Shown here piece after piece: positions 1 through 6,483 of a DNA stretch of 17,056 nucleotides. The stretch lies in assembly GCA_946478775.1 (NCBI GenBank), contig CAMLDR010000090.1, forward strand, positions 1-17,056, read 5' to 3'. Below the pieces are notes generated by a model that was not told the origin of the DNA, did no database searches, and worked only from the letters and a program-made list of their open reading frames with translations. Origin of the DNA: an uncultured Flavobacteriales bacterium (GTDB lineage Bacteria > Bacteroidota > Bacteroidia > Flavobacteriales > Crocinitomicaceae). Position 1 is the stretch's first letter. The number at the start of each line of letters is the position of its first letter. A program made the position numbers and the translations under genes.

Positions 1-47
1 GAGATAAGCTGGTGTGACTGGAGTTCAGACGTGTGCTCTTCCGATCT
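1..47 (+). other. Illumina adapter contamination (P7 end, i7 index, TruSeq read-2 adapter)
   Basis: Bases 14-47 match the 34-base TruSeq read-2/index adapter, beginning GTGACTGGAG and ending CTCTTCCGATCT. Bases 1-5 (GAGAT) are the last five bases of the P7 flow-cell primer, and bases 6-13 (AAGCTGGT) sit exactly where an 8-base i7 index belongs. The whole stretch is synthetic and should be trimmed. Genomic sequence starts at about 48. The apparent open frame through the adapter gives the map fragment a false N-terminus. Confidence 0.97.
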
Positions 48-298
48 CTCAGGTTCCTAATTACGGGAAAAGAGGCCGTGGAAAAAAGATCATGAACGGA
101 TTAACCATTGCCATTGAACCGATGATCAATATGGGAACTGAAAAAGTGGTGCAGCTGGAAGATAACTGGACGATTGTAACGGCAGACGGTCAGCCAAGTG
201 CTCACTTCGAACACGATATTGCGGTAGTTGACGGAAAACCGGTTATTCTTTCCACATTCGACTATATCGAAGAAGCCCTGGCGAAGAAAAATGATTAG
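48..298 (+). CDS. map: Methionine aminopeptidase, type I (C-terminal fragment)
   Basis: This enzyme removes the initiator methionine from new cytoplasmic proteins, using a two-metal centre of the pita-bread fold. Only the last 83 or so residues are present; the first complete genomic codon is CAG at 50. The fragment reads QVPNYGKRGRGKKI, then LTIAIEPMI, whose Glu is a metal ligand in this family, and later SAHFEHDIAVV, whose Glu is the final metal ligand. The order and spacing match the end of bacterial type I enzymes. The 5' part is lost because the contig starts in adapter sequence, so this is an assembly truncation and not a pseudogene. The stop codon overlaps the start of the next gene, which suggests co-transcription. 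Confidence 0.95.
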
Positions 299-908
299 TG
301 AACGCATTGTTTTACTAGCTGTTCTGACTGCCGCCATGTACGGCCTGTCGATCTATATGCAGGATGGAACTTACATTTTACCTTTTGGACTTTACAAAAT
401 AGGGGTGCTCTTGGTGGCAATTATCCTGCTGATTGCAAACCGGAAGAAAATCCGTTTAATGGAAATCACGATGCTTATTTGGGGAGTTGCCCTTGCAGCA
501 TCTTCCAAATTTGTACTTCAGTTATTCTTTTCAGACAGCGATTTTGAAAAGGATATGCTGGCGATCAATGCTTTTTCTGCCTGGTCTTTCCTGACATTCG
601 CTGTTTTTCTCTTTTTCTGGCAGTTACTGCTGGCATTCGAAGATAAAACAATCTATAAATGGCTTCAAATTGCCAATGCCGTTGCCATGCTGATGTGTCT
701 TGTTGGAGGCATCCGTTTCCATCAGATTTCAGACGCCATGTTTGTTTGGCTGATTGTTCCGACCTCTATGTGGCTGTTAACTGTGTTTTTGAGCCGGAAT
801 GAAAACCCCATGCATAAATCCCTGGCAGGTTTGCTCGGATTTGCCATTGTGAGCTCCTGGTGTTCGGCACTCTATTTTGGATTGGAAGCCATCCTTGGAA
901 ACTTGTAA
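291..908 (+). CDS. Seven-helix integral membrane protein of unknown function
   Basis: A 205-residue protein that I do not recognise. It starts MISERIVLL at the ATG at 291, inside the end of map (8-base overlap), so translational coupling is likely; the open frame extends upstream to 228 but that part lies over map. Hydrophobic segments fall at about residues 4-22, 31-49, 57-78, 94-115, 124-141, 150-167 and 178-198, with short charged loops (NRKKIR at 50-55, SDSDFEKD at 81-88, SRNEN at 168-172), so it is almost entirely membrane-embedded. There is no visible signal peptide, catalytic motif or cysteine pair. The overlap with map says it is expressed with it but not what it does. The reading frame is confident; the function is unknown. 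Confidence 0.75.
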   Translation: MISERIVLLAVLTAAMYGLSIYMQDGTYILPFGLYKIGVLLVAIILLIANRKKIRLMEITMLIWGVALAASSKFVLQLFFSDSDFEKDMLAINAFSAWSFLTFAVFLFFWQLLLAFEDKTIYKWLQIANAVAMLMCLVGGIRFHQISDAMFVWLIVPTSMWLLTVFLSRNENPMHKSLAGLLGFAIVSSWCSALYFGLEAILGNL

Positions 909-950
909 CATTTTGTTGGAAATGCATTATGAATTCATAGCCAACTGAAT

Positions 951-2546
951 ATGCAGCATCGTTTACTCCTTATTTGTCTATTTCCTTTTTTTCTGCAGGC
1001 CCAAACGATCCGGGACCAGATTGATTTCGTATTGAAAACGAAGCCGAGAAACGTAGAGAAATACACCAAACCCACCCGAAAAGACCAACTCTTTTTGGAA
1101 ACGGCTTTCAATAATGCCATTTTTACAGATAAAGAACTGCTTAGTTCTATAAAGGATAAAGTCATCCTGAAGATCGAATTGATCTACACTACTTACCGAA
1201 AATCGGAAACATTTGATCAGCATGGATTGAGCAGAAAACGCCTGGAGAACTTGTTCCTGGCCGCTCCGAATAGCCTGGACCAATCCGGGATTGAATGGAT
1301 TTTAATTGCACAAACAGGTTGTAAGTCAGCAGAAGACGGCGCGAATTTCTTTCATGGATTCGTCATTACTTACCGTGATCTTCCCGATGTAATAACCACA
1401 AAAGTGGAGACGAATTTCCTGCGTGAAGTGGCTTCCGGAAAGATCAAATCTTATGCTTACGATACCTATTTGAAAAAGGAAACGGAAAAATTGGAGCGCG
1501 ACTCGTTAGCTGATGTGGACCCGGTGATCGTTCTTCCCAAATTCCCGCACAGCGAGCAGGCACGGATTAATTATTTTTCAAAGTACCTCAATTATCCACC
1601 CGAATCGACAGGGCCAAAGAAAGTAGATGTTCAGTTTATTATCAATAAAGATGGAAAGATTACGCAGATCAATTTTCCAACTTTACCCGGACCTTCACCC
1701 TATAAAGAAGAAGTCGCTGATTTTATTAAAAATATGCCTGATTGGTCACCGGGTACTTTGAATGGAAAACCAACGGAATGCATGGTTCAATTCTCTGTAG
1801 ATTTCATGAGCAGGGGAAGTGTGGTTCCTTCTCCCTTAGAAATATTTGCAACAGAAGTGCCTCCGAAACTGAAACCGAAATTGCCTGCTTACGATTACAA
1901 GAGCATTAAGCCACAACCTTCTTCCAACCAAGTGAGCAGTTCTTTGGCAAAATTGGATTGGTCCAAAGCTACTCTGGTTTGTGATGTGACAGGAAGTATG
2001 GCGCCTTACAATGCCCAGGTTATTGAATTTATTGCCGTTCAACTGAAAAACAAACTGCAGGCTCCCAAACAGTTCATATTCTTCAACGATGGGGATAATC
2101 GGAAAGATAAGACGAAGAAAATAGGCCAGACCGGTGGAGTTTACAGTTATACATCGAACAACCTGGATTCCATTTCCGAACAGATCATTTTTGCCATGTC
2201 GAAAGGTTCCGGCGGTGATTTACAGGAGAATAATGTAGAGGCATTGATCGAAGCGCTGAAAAAGTTTCCGAGAACAGAAAAATTGATCCTGATAGCTGAT
2301 AATTTTGCTTCACCGAGAGATATGTCGCTGATAGGGAATATCGGGATTCCTGTGCACGTGGTGGTTTGCGGCGGAACGGTTTTGAACGAAGATTACCTGG
2401 ATTTAGCTTACCGCACAAAAGGATCACTGAGTTTTAACGGGATTGACTACCGGGACTTTCACACCTTTGAGGAGGGTTCTACAATGCATATCGGCAAAAC
2501 AACTTATGTGCTGAAGAAAGGGCATTTTGTGCAGAAAAGAGATTAG
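951..2546 (+). CDS. Secreted TonB C-terminal-like / von Willebrand A domain fusion protein
   Basis: A 531-residue exported protein. Residues 1-17 form a signal peptide (hydrophobic LLLICLFPFFLQA, likely cut before QTIRD). Residues of about 20-190 form a region I cannot assign, with two cysteines-or-fewer and a run reading CKSAEDGANFF. Residues of about 198-287 look like a TonB C-terminal domain: FPHSEQARINYF, the strand VDVQFIINKDGKI, and PDWSPGTLNGKP, which is the usual W-x-P-x-x-x-x-G-K-P pattern. Residues of about 336-475 look like a von Willebrand A domain with a metal-site motif DVTGSM at 345-350, GGDLQEN at 421-427 and an Asp at 450 after LILIA. The protein probably works in the periplasm or at the outer membrane in binding or scaffolding. 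No TM anchor is seen, so it is not a classical TonB. It is monocistronic by spacing. Confidence 0.82.
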   Translation: MQHRLLLICLFPFFLQAQTIRDQIDFVLKTKPRNVEKYTKPTRKDQLFLETAFNNAIFTDKELLSSIKDKVILKIELIYTTYRKSETFDQHGLSRKRLENLFLAAPNSLDQSGIEWILIAQTGCKSAEDGANFFHGFVITYRDLPDVITTKVETNFLREVASGKIKSYAYDTYLKKETEKLERDSLADVDPVIVLPKFPHSEQARINYFSKYLNYPPESTGPKKVDVQFIINKDGKITQINFPTLPGPSPYKEEVADFIKNMPDWSPGTLNGKPTECMVQFSVDFMSRGSVVPSPLEIFATEVPPKLKPKLPAYDYKSIKPQPSSNQVSSSLAKLDWSKATLVCDVTGSMAPYNAQVIEFIAVQLKNKLQAPKQFIFFNDGDNRKDKTKKIGQTGGVYSYTSNNLDSISEQIIFAMSKGSGGDLQENNVEALIEALKKFPRTEKLILIADNFASPRDMSLIGNIGIPVHVVVCGGTVLNEDYLDLAYRTKGSLSFNGIDYRDFHTFEEGSTMHIGKTTYVLKKGHFVQKRD

Positions 2547-2548
2547 TG

Positions 2549-2622
2549 AATTCAAAAGTCAAAAGTCAAAAGTTAAAAATGAAAAGGATCCTGCTTTTGA
2601 ATTTTGAATTTATCATTTTGAA
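2549..2622. repeat. Seven-base periodic repeat with inverted arms before dusB
   Basis: Three perfect TCAAAAG heptads run from 2552 to 2572, followed by TTAAAAA. On the other side, TTTTGAA occurs at 2595, 2602 and 2616, all in the same 7-base register. The two blocks are roughly complementary: AATTCAAAAG at 2549-2558 pairs with CTTTTGAATT at 2594-2603. The block fills most of the spacer between the vWA gene and dusB and ends just before the dusB promoter. Confidence 0.75.
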
Positions 2623-2630
2623 TTTAGCTG

Positions 2631-2638
2631 TATCTTTG
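2631..2638 (+). promoter_or_regulatory. Bacteroidota -7 element for dusB, probable leaderless start
   Basis: TATCTTTG fits the Bacteroidota -7 consensus TAnnTTTG. A TTG at 2604-2606 is 24 bases upstream, slightly longer than the usual spacing. The -7 element ends only four bases before the dusB ATG at 2643, so transcription should start at or next to the A of that ATG, leaving little or no 5' leader. Confidence 0.6.
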
Positions 2639-2642
2639 CACC

Positions 2643-3641
2643 ATGGTAAAAATTCGGGATATTGAATTGGGTGAATTTCCACTTCTTTTGGCTCCAATGG
2701 AAGATGTGAGTGATCCGCCGTTCAGGGCTTTGTGCAAGAAGCACGGGGCAGATTTGATGTACACGGAGTTTATTTCTTCCGAAGGATTGATCCGGGATGC
2801 CATCAAAAGCCGTCAAAAGCTGGATATTTTTGATTACGAAAAGCCCATCGGGATCCAGATCTTTGGAGGTGACGAAGAAGCCATGGCCATGTCTGCAAGA
2901 ATTGTAGATGCCACCAACCCGGATATCCTGGATATCAACTTTGGCTGTCCGGTAAAGAAAGTGGTCAGCAAAGGAGCTGGGGCAGGTGTTCTGAAAGACG
3001 TAGACCTGATGGTTCGTTTAACGAAAGCATGCATCAATTCCACCAAATTACCCGTAACAGTTAAAACCCGTTTGGGCTGGGACGATTCCATGATCAACAT
3101 CATGGAAGTAGCGGAACGCCTGCAGGATATTGGTGTGGAAGCCTTGTCGATTCACGGACGTACACGTTCTCAGATGTATAAAGGAGAGGCAGATTGGAGT
3201 TACATTGCAGAAGTGAAGAACAATCCGCGGATCAAGATCCCTATTTTCGGGAACGGAGATATTGACACACCGGAAAAAGCTTTAGAATATAAGAATCGCT
3301 ACGGAGTTGACGGAATTATGATCGGTCGGGCAAGTATCGGCTATCCGTGGATTTTCAACGAAGTAAAACACTTTTTTGCAACCGGACAACATTTGGAAGC
3401 TCCGGGAATAAAAGATCGGGTAGAAGCTGCCCGTGATCATTTAATGATGAGCGTGAACTGGAAAGGCGAACGTTTGGGAGTGGTGGAAATGAAACGTCAT
3501 TACACGAATTATTTCAAAGGGATTGCCCATTTCAAGGAATACCGCACCAAACTGGTTACTTCTTTTGACCTGCAGGAAATCCTGGATACACTTGCTTATC
3601 TGGAAGAGAATTCGGAAGAGTTTTTGTTTTCGAATCCGTGA
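2643..3641 (+). CDS. dusB: tRNA-dihydrouridine synthase (DusB family)
   Basis: A flavin-dependent enzyme that reduces uridine to dihydrouridine in the D-loop of tRNAs. It has 332 residues, the usual length. The start MVKIRDIELGEFPLLLAPMEDVSD is the family N-terminus, with the FMN-binding APM motif at 17-19. The catalytic Cys is C102 in NFGCPVKKV. KTRLGW (141-146) and HGRTR (171-175) carry the phosphate- and tRNA-binding residues, and GNGDI and MIGRASIGYPW are the late TIM-barrel FMN-binding loops. The ATG at 2643 is chosen because the family begins a few residues before this motif and because the promoter sits immediately upstream. It faces the convergent secreted-protein gene at 3789-4130 across a spacer that holds a palindrome. 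Assignment to DusB rather than another Dus subfamily rests on overall look. Confidence 0.94.
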   Translation: MVKIRDIELGEFPLLLAPMEDVSDPPFRALCKKHGADLMYTEFISSEGLIRDAIKSRQKLDIFDYEKPIGIQIFGGDEEAMAMSARIVDATNPDILDINFGCPVKKVVSKGAGAGVLKDVDLMVRLTKACINSTKLPVTVKTRLGWDDSMINIMEVAERLQDIGVEALSIHGRTRSQMYKGEADWSYIAEVKNNPRIKIPIFGNGDIDTPEKALEYKNRYGVDGIMIGRASIGYPWIFNEVKHFFATGQHLEAPGIKDRVEAARDHLMMSVNWKGERLGVVEMKRHYTNYFKGIAHFKEYRTKLVTSFDLQEILDTLAYLEENSEEFLFSNP

Positions 3642-3759
3642 CTTGGAATCCGCTGCGCCTATGCTAAATCTACAGCGGAAGCATTCAGTCAGCGTATTTG
3701 AAAAATGGTGTGTCAAATAAGTTTTCAGGAAATTCAACTCCGATTGCGCTCAGTAATTT

Positions 3760-3791
3760 TAAGGTGACAGAGCGGAGTCGAAGTCACCTTA
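3760..3791. repeat. REP-like palindrome between convergent genes, probable transcription barrier
   Basis: TAAGGTGAC (3760-3768) and GTCACCTTA (3783-3791) form a perfect 9-base inverted repeat with a 14-base loop. The right arm contains the stop codon of the minus-strand gene. A degenerate inverted partner lies just to the left: TTCAACTCC...GCTCAGT at about 3734-3754 against ACAGAGCGGAGTCGAA at 3767-3782. There is no run of T after either arm, so it is not a textbook terminator, although it stands where two convergent transcripts meet. Confidence 0.6.
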
Positions 3792-4130
3792 TTGCACTTT
3801 ATAAGTGTATTTCACACGTACATGTTCGAAAGGTGCATATCTTGTTCCGGCAGTAAACTTCAGTTTTTTTCCTGCATTTTCGGCTTTCATCCGGGAGGGT
3901 GTAGACTTGATAGTGGACTGATCACCAATGATTTTCGTTCCTGTTACCACCCCCTCGCGGTTAACAGCAAGTTCGAGTACAACCACTCCGTCAACAGTTC
4001 CCGAAATGATGAATTTTTCTTCCGCGGTTAGTAATTTCCGACCGGAATCAACCAATGTTCCGGTAAGTATTTGAGATTCAGCCTGGAAGTAGCTTAAAAA
4101 TGCAATTGTAAGTAGGAAAAGTTTTTTCAT
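3789..4130 (-). CDS. Small secreted protein with a TonB C-terminal-like fold
   Basis: A 113-residue protein. Residues 1-19 are a signal peptide (MKKLFLLTIAFLSYFQAES). The mature part (about 40-112) follows the strand-helix-strand pattern of TonB C-terminal domains: VVVLELAVNREGVVTGTKII, a helix with regularly spaced alanines around MKAENAGKKL, then VRVKYTYKV. It lacks an N-terminal membrane anchor and a proline-rich spacer, so it is not a working TonB energy transducer. It probably acts in the periplasm as a binding or structural module. Its ATG lies nine bases after the recG stop, so it is likely co-transcribed with recG. The stop codon lies in the right arm of the palindrome at 3760-3791. 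The family call is moderate because the domain is short. Confidence 0.68.
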   Translation of the reverse strand: MKKLFLLTIAFLSYFQAESQILTGTLVDSGRKLLTAEEKFIISGTVDGVVVLELAVNREGVVTGTKIIGDQSTIKSTPSRMKAENAGKKLKFTAGTRYAPFEHVRVKYTYKVQ

Positions 4131-4139
4131 TGTTCAAGT

Positions 4140-6239
4140 TTACGAAATTTCTGCCCAATTTGGTTTGTCCTGAAGTCTTTTTATTGCTTCAAACCGCAAG
4201 AAAGTATGTTCTTGTTTTTCCAGTCTTGGGTCTTCTGTTAAAAGCTCTCTTGCTTTCTCCCGTGCCAATGCAACAAGCGGGCCATCTTTTGCCAGATCTG
4301 CAATTTTCAAGTCTAACTGACCGCTTTGCTGGGTTCCCATAATATCTCCCGGTCCTCTCAATTCCAAATCGACTTCCGAAATTTCAAATCCGTCATTGGT
4401 GCGAACCATGGTATGGATGCGCTTTTTGGTATCGGCAGAGAGTTTGTTCCCGGTCATCAGTAAACAATAGGATTGTTCTGCTCCACGCCCCACACGGCCG
4501 CGTAATTGGTGTAATTGCGATAAACCGAAACGCTCGGAACTTTCAATCACCATCACCGATGCATTCGGAACGTTTACACCCACTTCAATAACGGTGGTTG
4601 CAACCATGATCTGGGTTTTTCCCTCCACAAATTGCTGCATTTCGTAATCTTTCACGTCTGCTTTCATTTTCCCGTGGACGATACTAACACGGTAATCCGG
4701 CAAAGGAAATGCACGGCTGATTGCTTCGTAGCCGTCCATCAGGTTATTGTAATCCAGTGTTTCGGATTCCTGGATTAAGGGATAGACAATGTAGATCTGT
4801 CTTCCCAATGCGATTTCCTTTCGGATAAAGCCAAAAACAAGCGAGCGGTCTTTTTCGAAGTGATGTTTGGTCGTAATGGGTTTTCTTCCGGGTGGAAGTT
4901 CGTCGATCACAGAAACATCCAGATCGCCGTAGTAGGTCATAGCCAAAGTTCTGGGGATAGGCGTGGCCGTCATGACCAAAATATGCGGGGGCGAAGTGTT
5001 TTTCCTCCACAAGCGGGAACGCTGCTCCACACCAAAACGGTGCTGTTCGTCGATTACCACTAATCCCAGGTTTTTGAATTGAACAATGTCTTCCAGCAAA
5101 GCATGGGTTCCGATCAAAATATGGATTTCACCGCTGAGTAATTGTTCGTGGATTTCTTTGCGTGCAGCTTTTTTAGTAGAACCTGTCAGAAGAGCAATTT
5201 TCACGGAAGTACCTTCCAGTAACTCGCTCAAACCGGTGAAATGCTGGTTGGCTAAGATTTCTGTCGGCGCCATCAGCGCACCCTGCAGGCCGGAGCCGAT
5301 CCCCATAAGGATTGTTAGCAATGCAACGACTGTTTTTCCGCTTCCCACATCGCCTTGCAGCAAACGGTTCATCTGAAAGCCGGAGCCGATGTCCCTGCGG
5401 ATTTCTTTGAGTACTTTTTTCTGAGCATTCGTCAATGGAAAAGGCAGGTTGTTTTCGTAAAAATCATGGAAGATTTGTCCGACTTCTGAAACGACCTGGC
5501 CGCTGCTCTTTTGCATATTGATCGACTTTCGCAGCAATAATTCGATCTGTAGATTCAACAATTCCTCGAATTTGAAGCGGGTGCGTGCTTTTTGGGCAAG
5601 TGCCACATCGGCGGGCATATGCACAGCTCGTATTGCGGGACCGAATGGAGGAAGTTTTAGTTCCCGGATCAGTTTTGGCGGAATGGTTTCCTCGAAATGC
5701 ACTTTTGAAGCAAGGTCTAATAATCCTTCCACCAATTTTTGAATTCCTTTCGAATGCAGGCCGGAAGCAGTTAGTTTTTCGGTAGAGGAATAAACAGGCT
5801 GCCATCCCAGGCTGGCTTCATTCCCGGTTGCCGGACTTAGTTCCGGGTGAGAAATGTTCCAGGAATTCACATACGGTTTGGCTTTCCCGAAAACAATGTA
5901 GGTGGTATTTAACTTCAGGTTCGGCAGGATGTATTTGTAGCCCTGGAACCAAAGCAGGTCGATGATCCCGGTATGATCCTGGAATTTGACTGTCAGTCGT
6001 TTTTGTCTTCCGGTTCCGCTTTCCTGCACCGAAATGATTTCTCCTTTTAACTGGACATAACCGTCAATTTGCGGAATGTCTTTAATCAAATGGAACCGGG
6101 AGCGATCGATGTAACGAAAGGGGAAGTGGTAGAGGAGGTCGAAGTAAGTTGCGATTCCCAATTCGTCTCTCAGGATTTTGGCTCTTTGCGGACCAACTCC
6201 TTTGAGGAATTCGATGTGAGTTTGCAACCATTGATTCAT
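4140..6239 (-). CDS. recG: ATP-dependent DNA helicase RecG
   Basis: A branch-migrating helicase that remodels stalled replication forks, R-loops and Holliday junctions. It has 699 residues, the normal length. Residues of about 1-150 are the wedge/OB-fold region: FLKGVGPQRAKILRDELGI resembles a helix-hairpin-helix, then YVQLKGEIISV and LLWFQGYKY. The helicase core follows: Walker A GDVGSGKT at 296-303, motif Ia MAPTEILANQH, Walker B DEQH at 397-400, motif III VMTATPIPRT, motif V QIMVATTVIEVGVNVP, and motif VI QLRGRVGRG at about 578-586. The C-terminal ELRGPGDIMGTQQSG is the RecG/TRG signature. It has its own 5' region with a possible promoter and hairpin (6327-6401). It is followed nine bases later by the small secreted protein gene. 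Confidence 0.97.
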   Translation of the reverse strand: MNQWLQTHIEFLKGVGPQRAKILRDELGIATYFDLLYHFPFRYIDRSRFHLIKDIPQIDGYVQLKGEIISVQESGTGRQKRLTVKFQDHTGIIDLLWFQGYKYILPNLKLNTTYIVFGKAKPYVNSWNISHPELSPATGNEASLGWQPVYSSTEKLTASGLHSKGIQKLVEGLLDLASKVHFEETIPPKLIRELKLPPFGPAIRAVHMPADVALAQKARTRFKFEELLNLQIELLLRKSINMQKSSGQVVSEVGQIFHDFYENNLPFPLTNAQKKVLKEIRRDIGSGFQMNRLLQGDVGSGKTVVALLTILMGIGSGLQGALMAPTEILANQHFTGLSELLEGTSVKIALLTGSTKKAARKEIHEQLLSGEIHILIGTHALLEDIVQFKNLGLVVIDEQHRFGVEQRSRLWRKNTSPPHILVMTATPIPRTLAMTYYGDLDVSVIDELPPGRKPITTKHHFEKDRSLVFGFIRKEIALGRQIYIVYPLIQESETLDYNNLMDGYEAISRAFPLPDYRVSIVHGKMKADVKDYEMQQFVEGKTQIMVATTVIEVGVNVPNASVMVIESSERFGLSQLHQLRGRVGRGAEQSYCLLMTGNKLSADTKKRIHTMVRTNDGFEISEVDLELRGPGDIMGTQQSGQLDLKIADLAKDGPLVALAREKARELLTEDPRLEKQEHTFLRFEAIKRLQDKPNWAEIS

Positions 6240-6326
6240 GATGCGAATTTAGATATTAAGACCTTAGGATATACAGATTTTAAGACTAAAATTCTGTTGT
6301 AAAGGAGGGATTTCCTATAAATGATA

Positions 6327-6358
6327 AATGGAGTTCAGACAGGCGTCCGAACTCCATT
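6327..6358 (-). other. Stable hairpin in the dsbD-recG spacer
   Basis: AATGGAGTTC and GAACTCCATT form a perfect 10-base stem that continues, after one mismatch, with GAC/GTC around an AGGC loop. It is not followed by a T-run on either strand, so it is more likely an RNA structure in the recG leader, or a separate small RNA, than a simple terminator of dsbD. On the minus strand it follows a run of GGTTA units (complement at 6367-6383). Confidence 0.6.
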
Positions 6359-6393
6359 CACTAATCAACCTAACCTAACCACCTAAATCAGTA

Positions 6394-6401
6394 CAAAGTT
6401 A
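6394..6401 (-). promoter_or_regulatory. Candidate -7 element upstream of recG
   Basis: Read on the minus strand this is TAACTTTG, a match to TAnnTTTG. I find no TTG at the usual 17-23 bases upstream, so support is partial. If used, it gives recG a leader of about 150 bases containing the GGTTA repeat and the hairpin at 6327-6358. Confidence 0.4.
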
Positions 6402-6483
6402 AATCTATTTTGCGATTAGGGAAAACATTTTTAGTTAAAATTATTTTAATACAGGCTTTTTATGGATGAACGGTAAAATTGAA

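Noticed and set aside
929..938. Palindrome ATGAATTCAT in front of the vWA gene
   Set aside because: It lies between weak GTTGG/CCAAC arms but is short and AT-rich, and no second copy in the window supports an operator.
5086..5376. Plus-strand open frame opposite recG
   Set aside because: It lies wholly antisense to the helicase core of recG and has no recognisable motif or start context.
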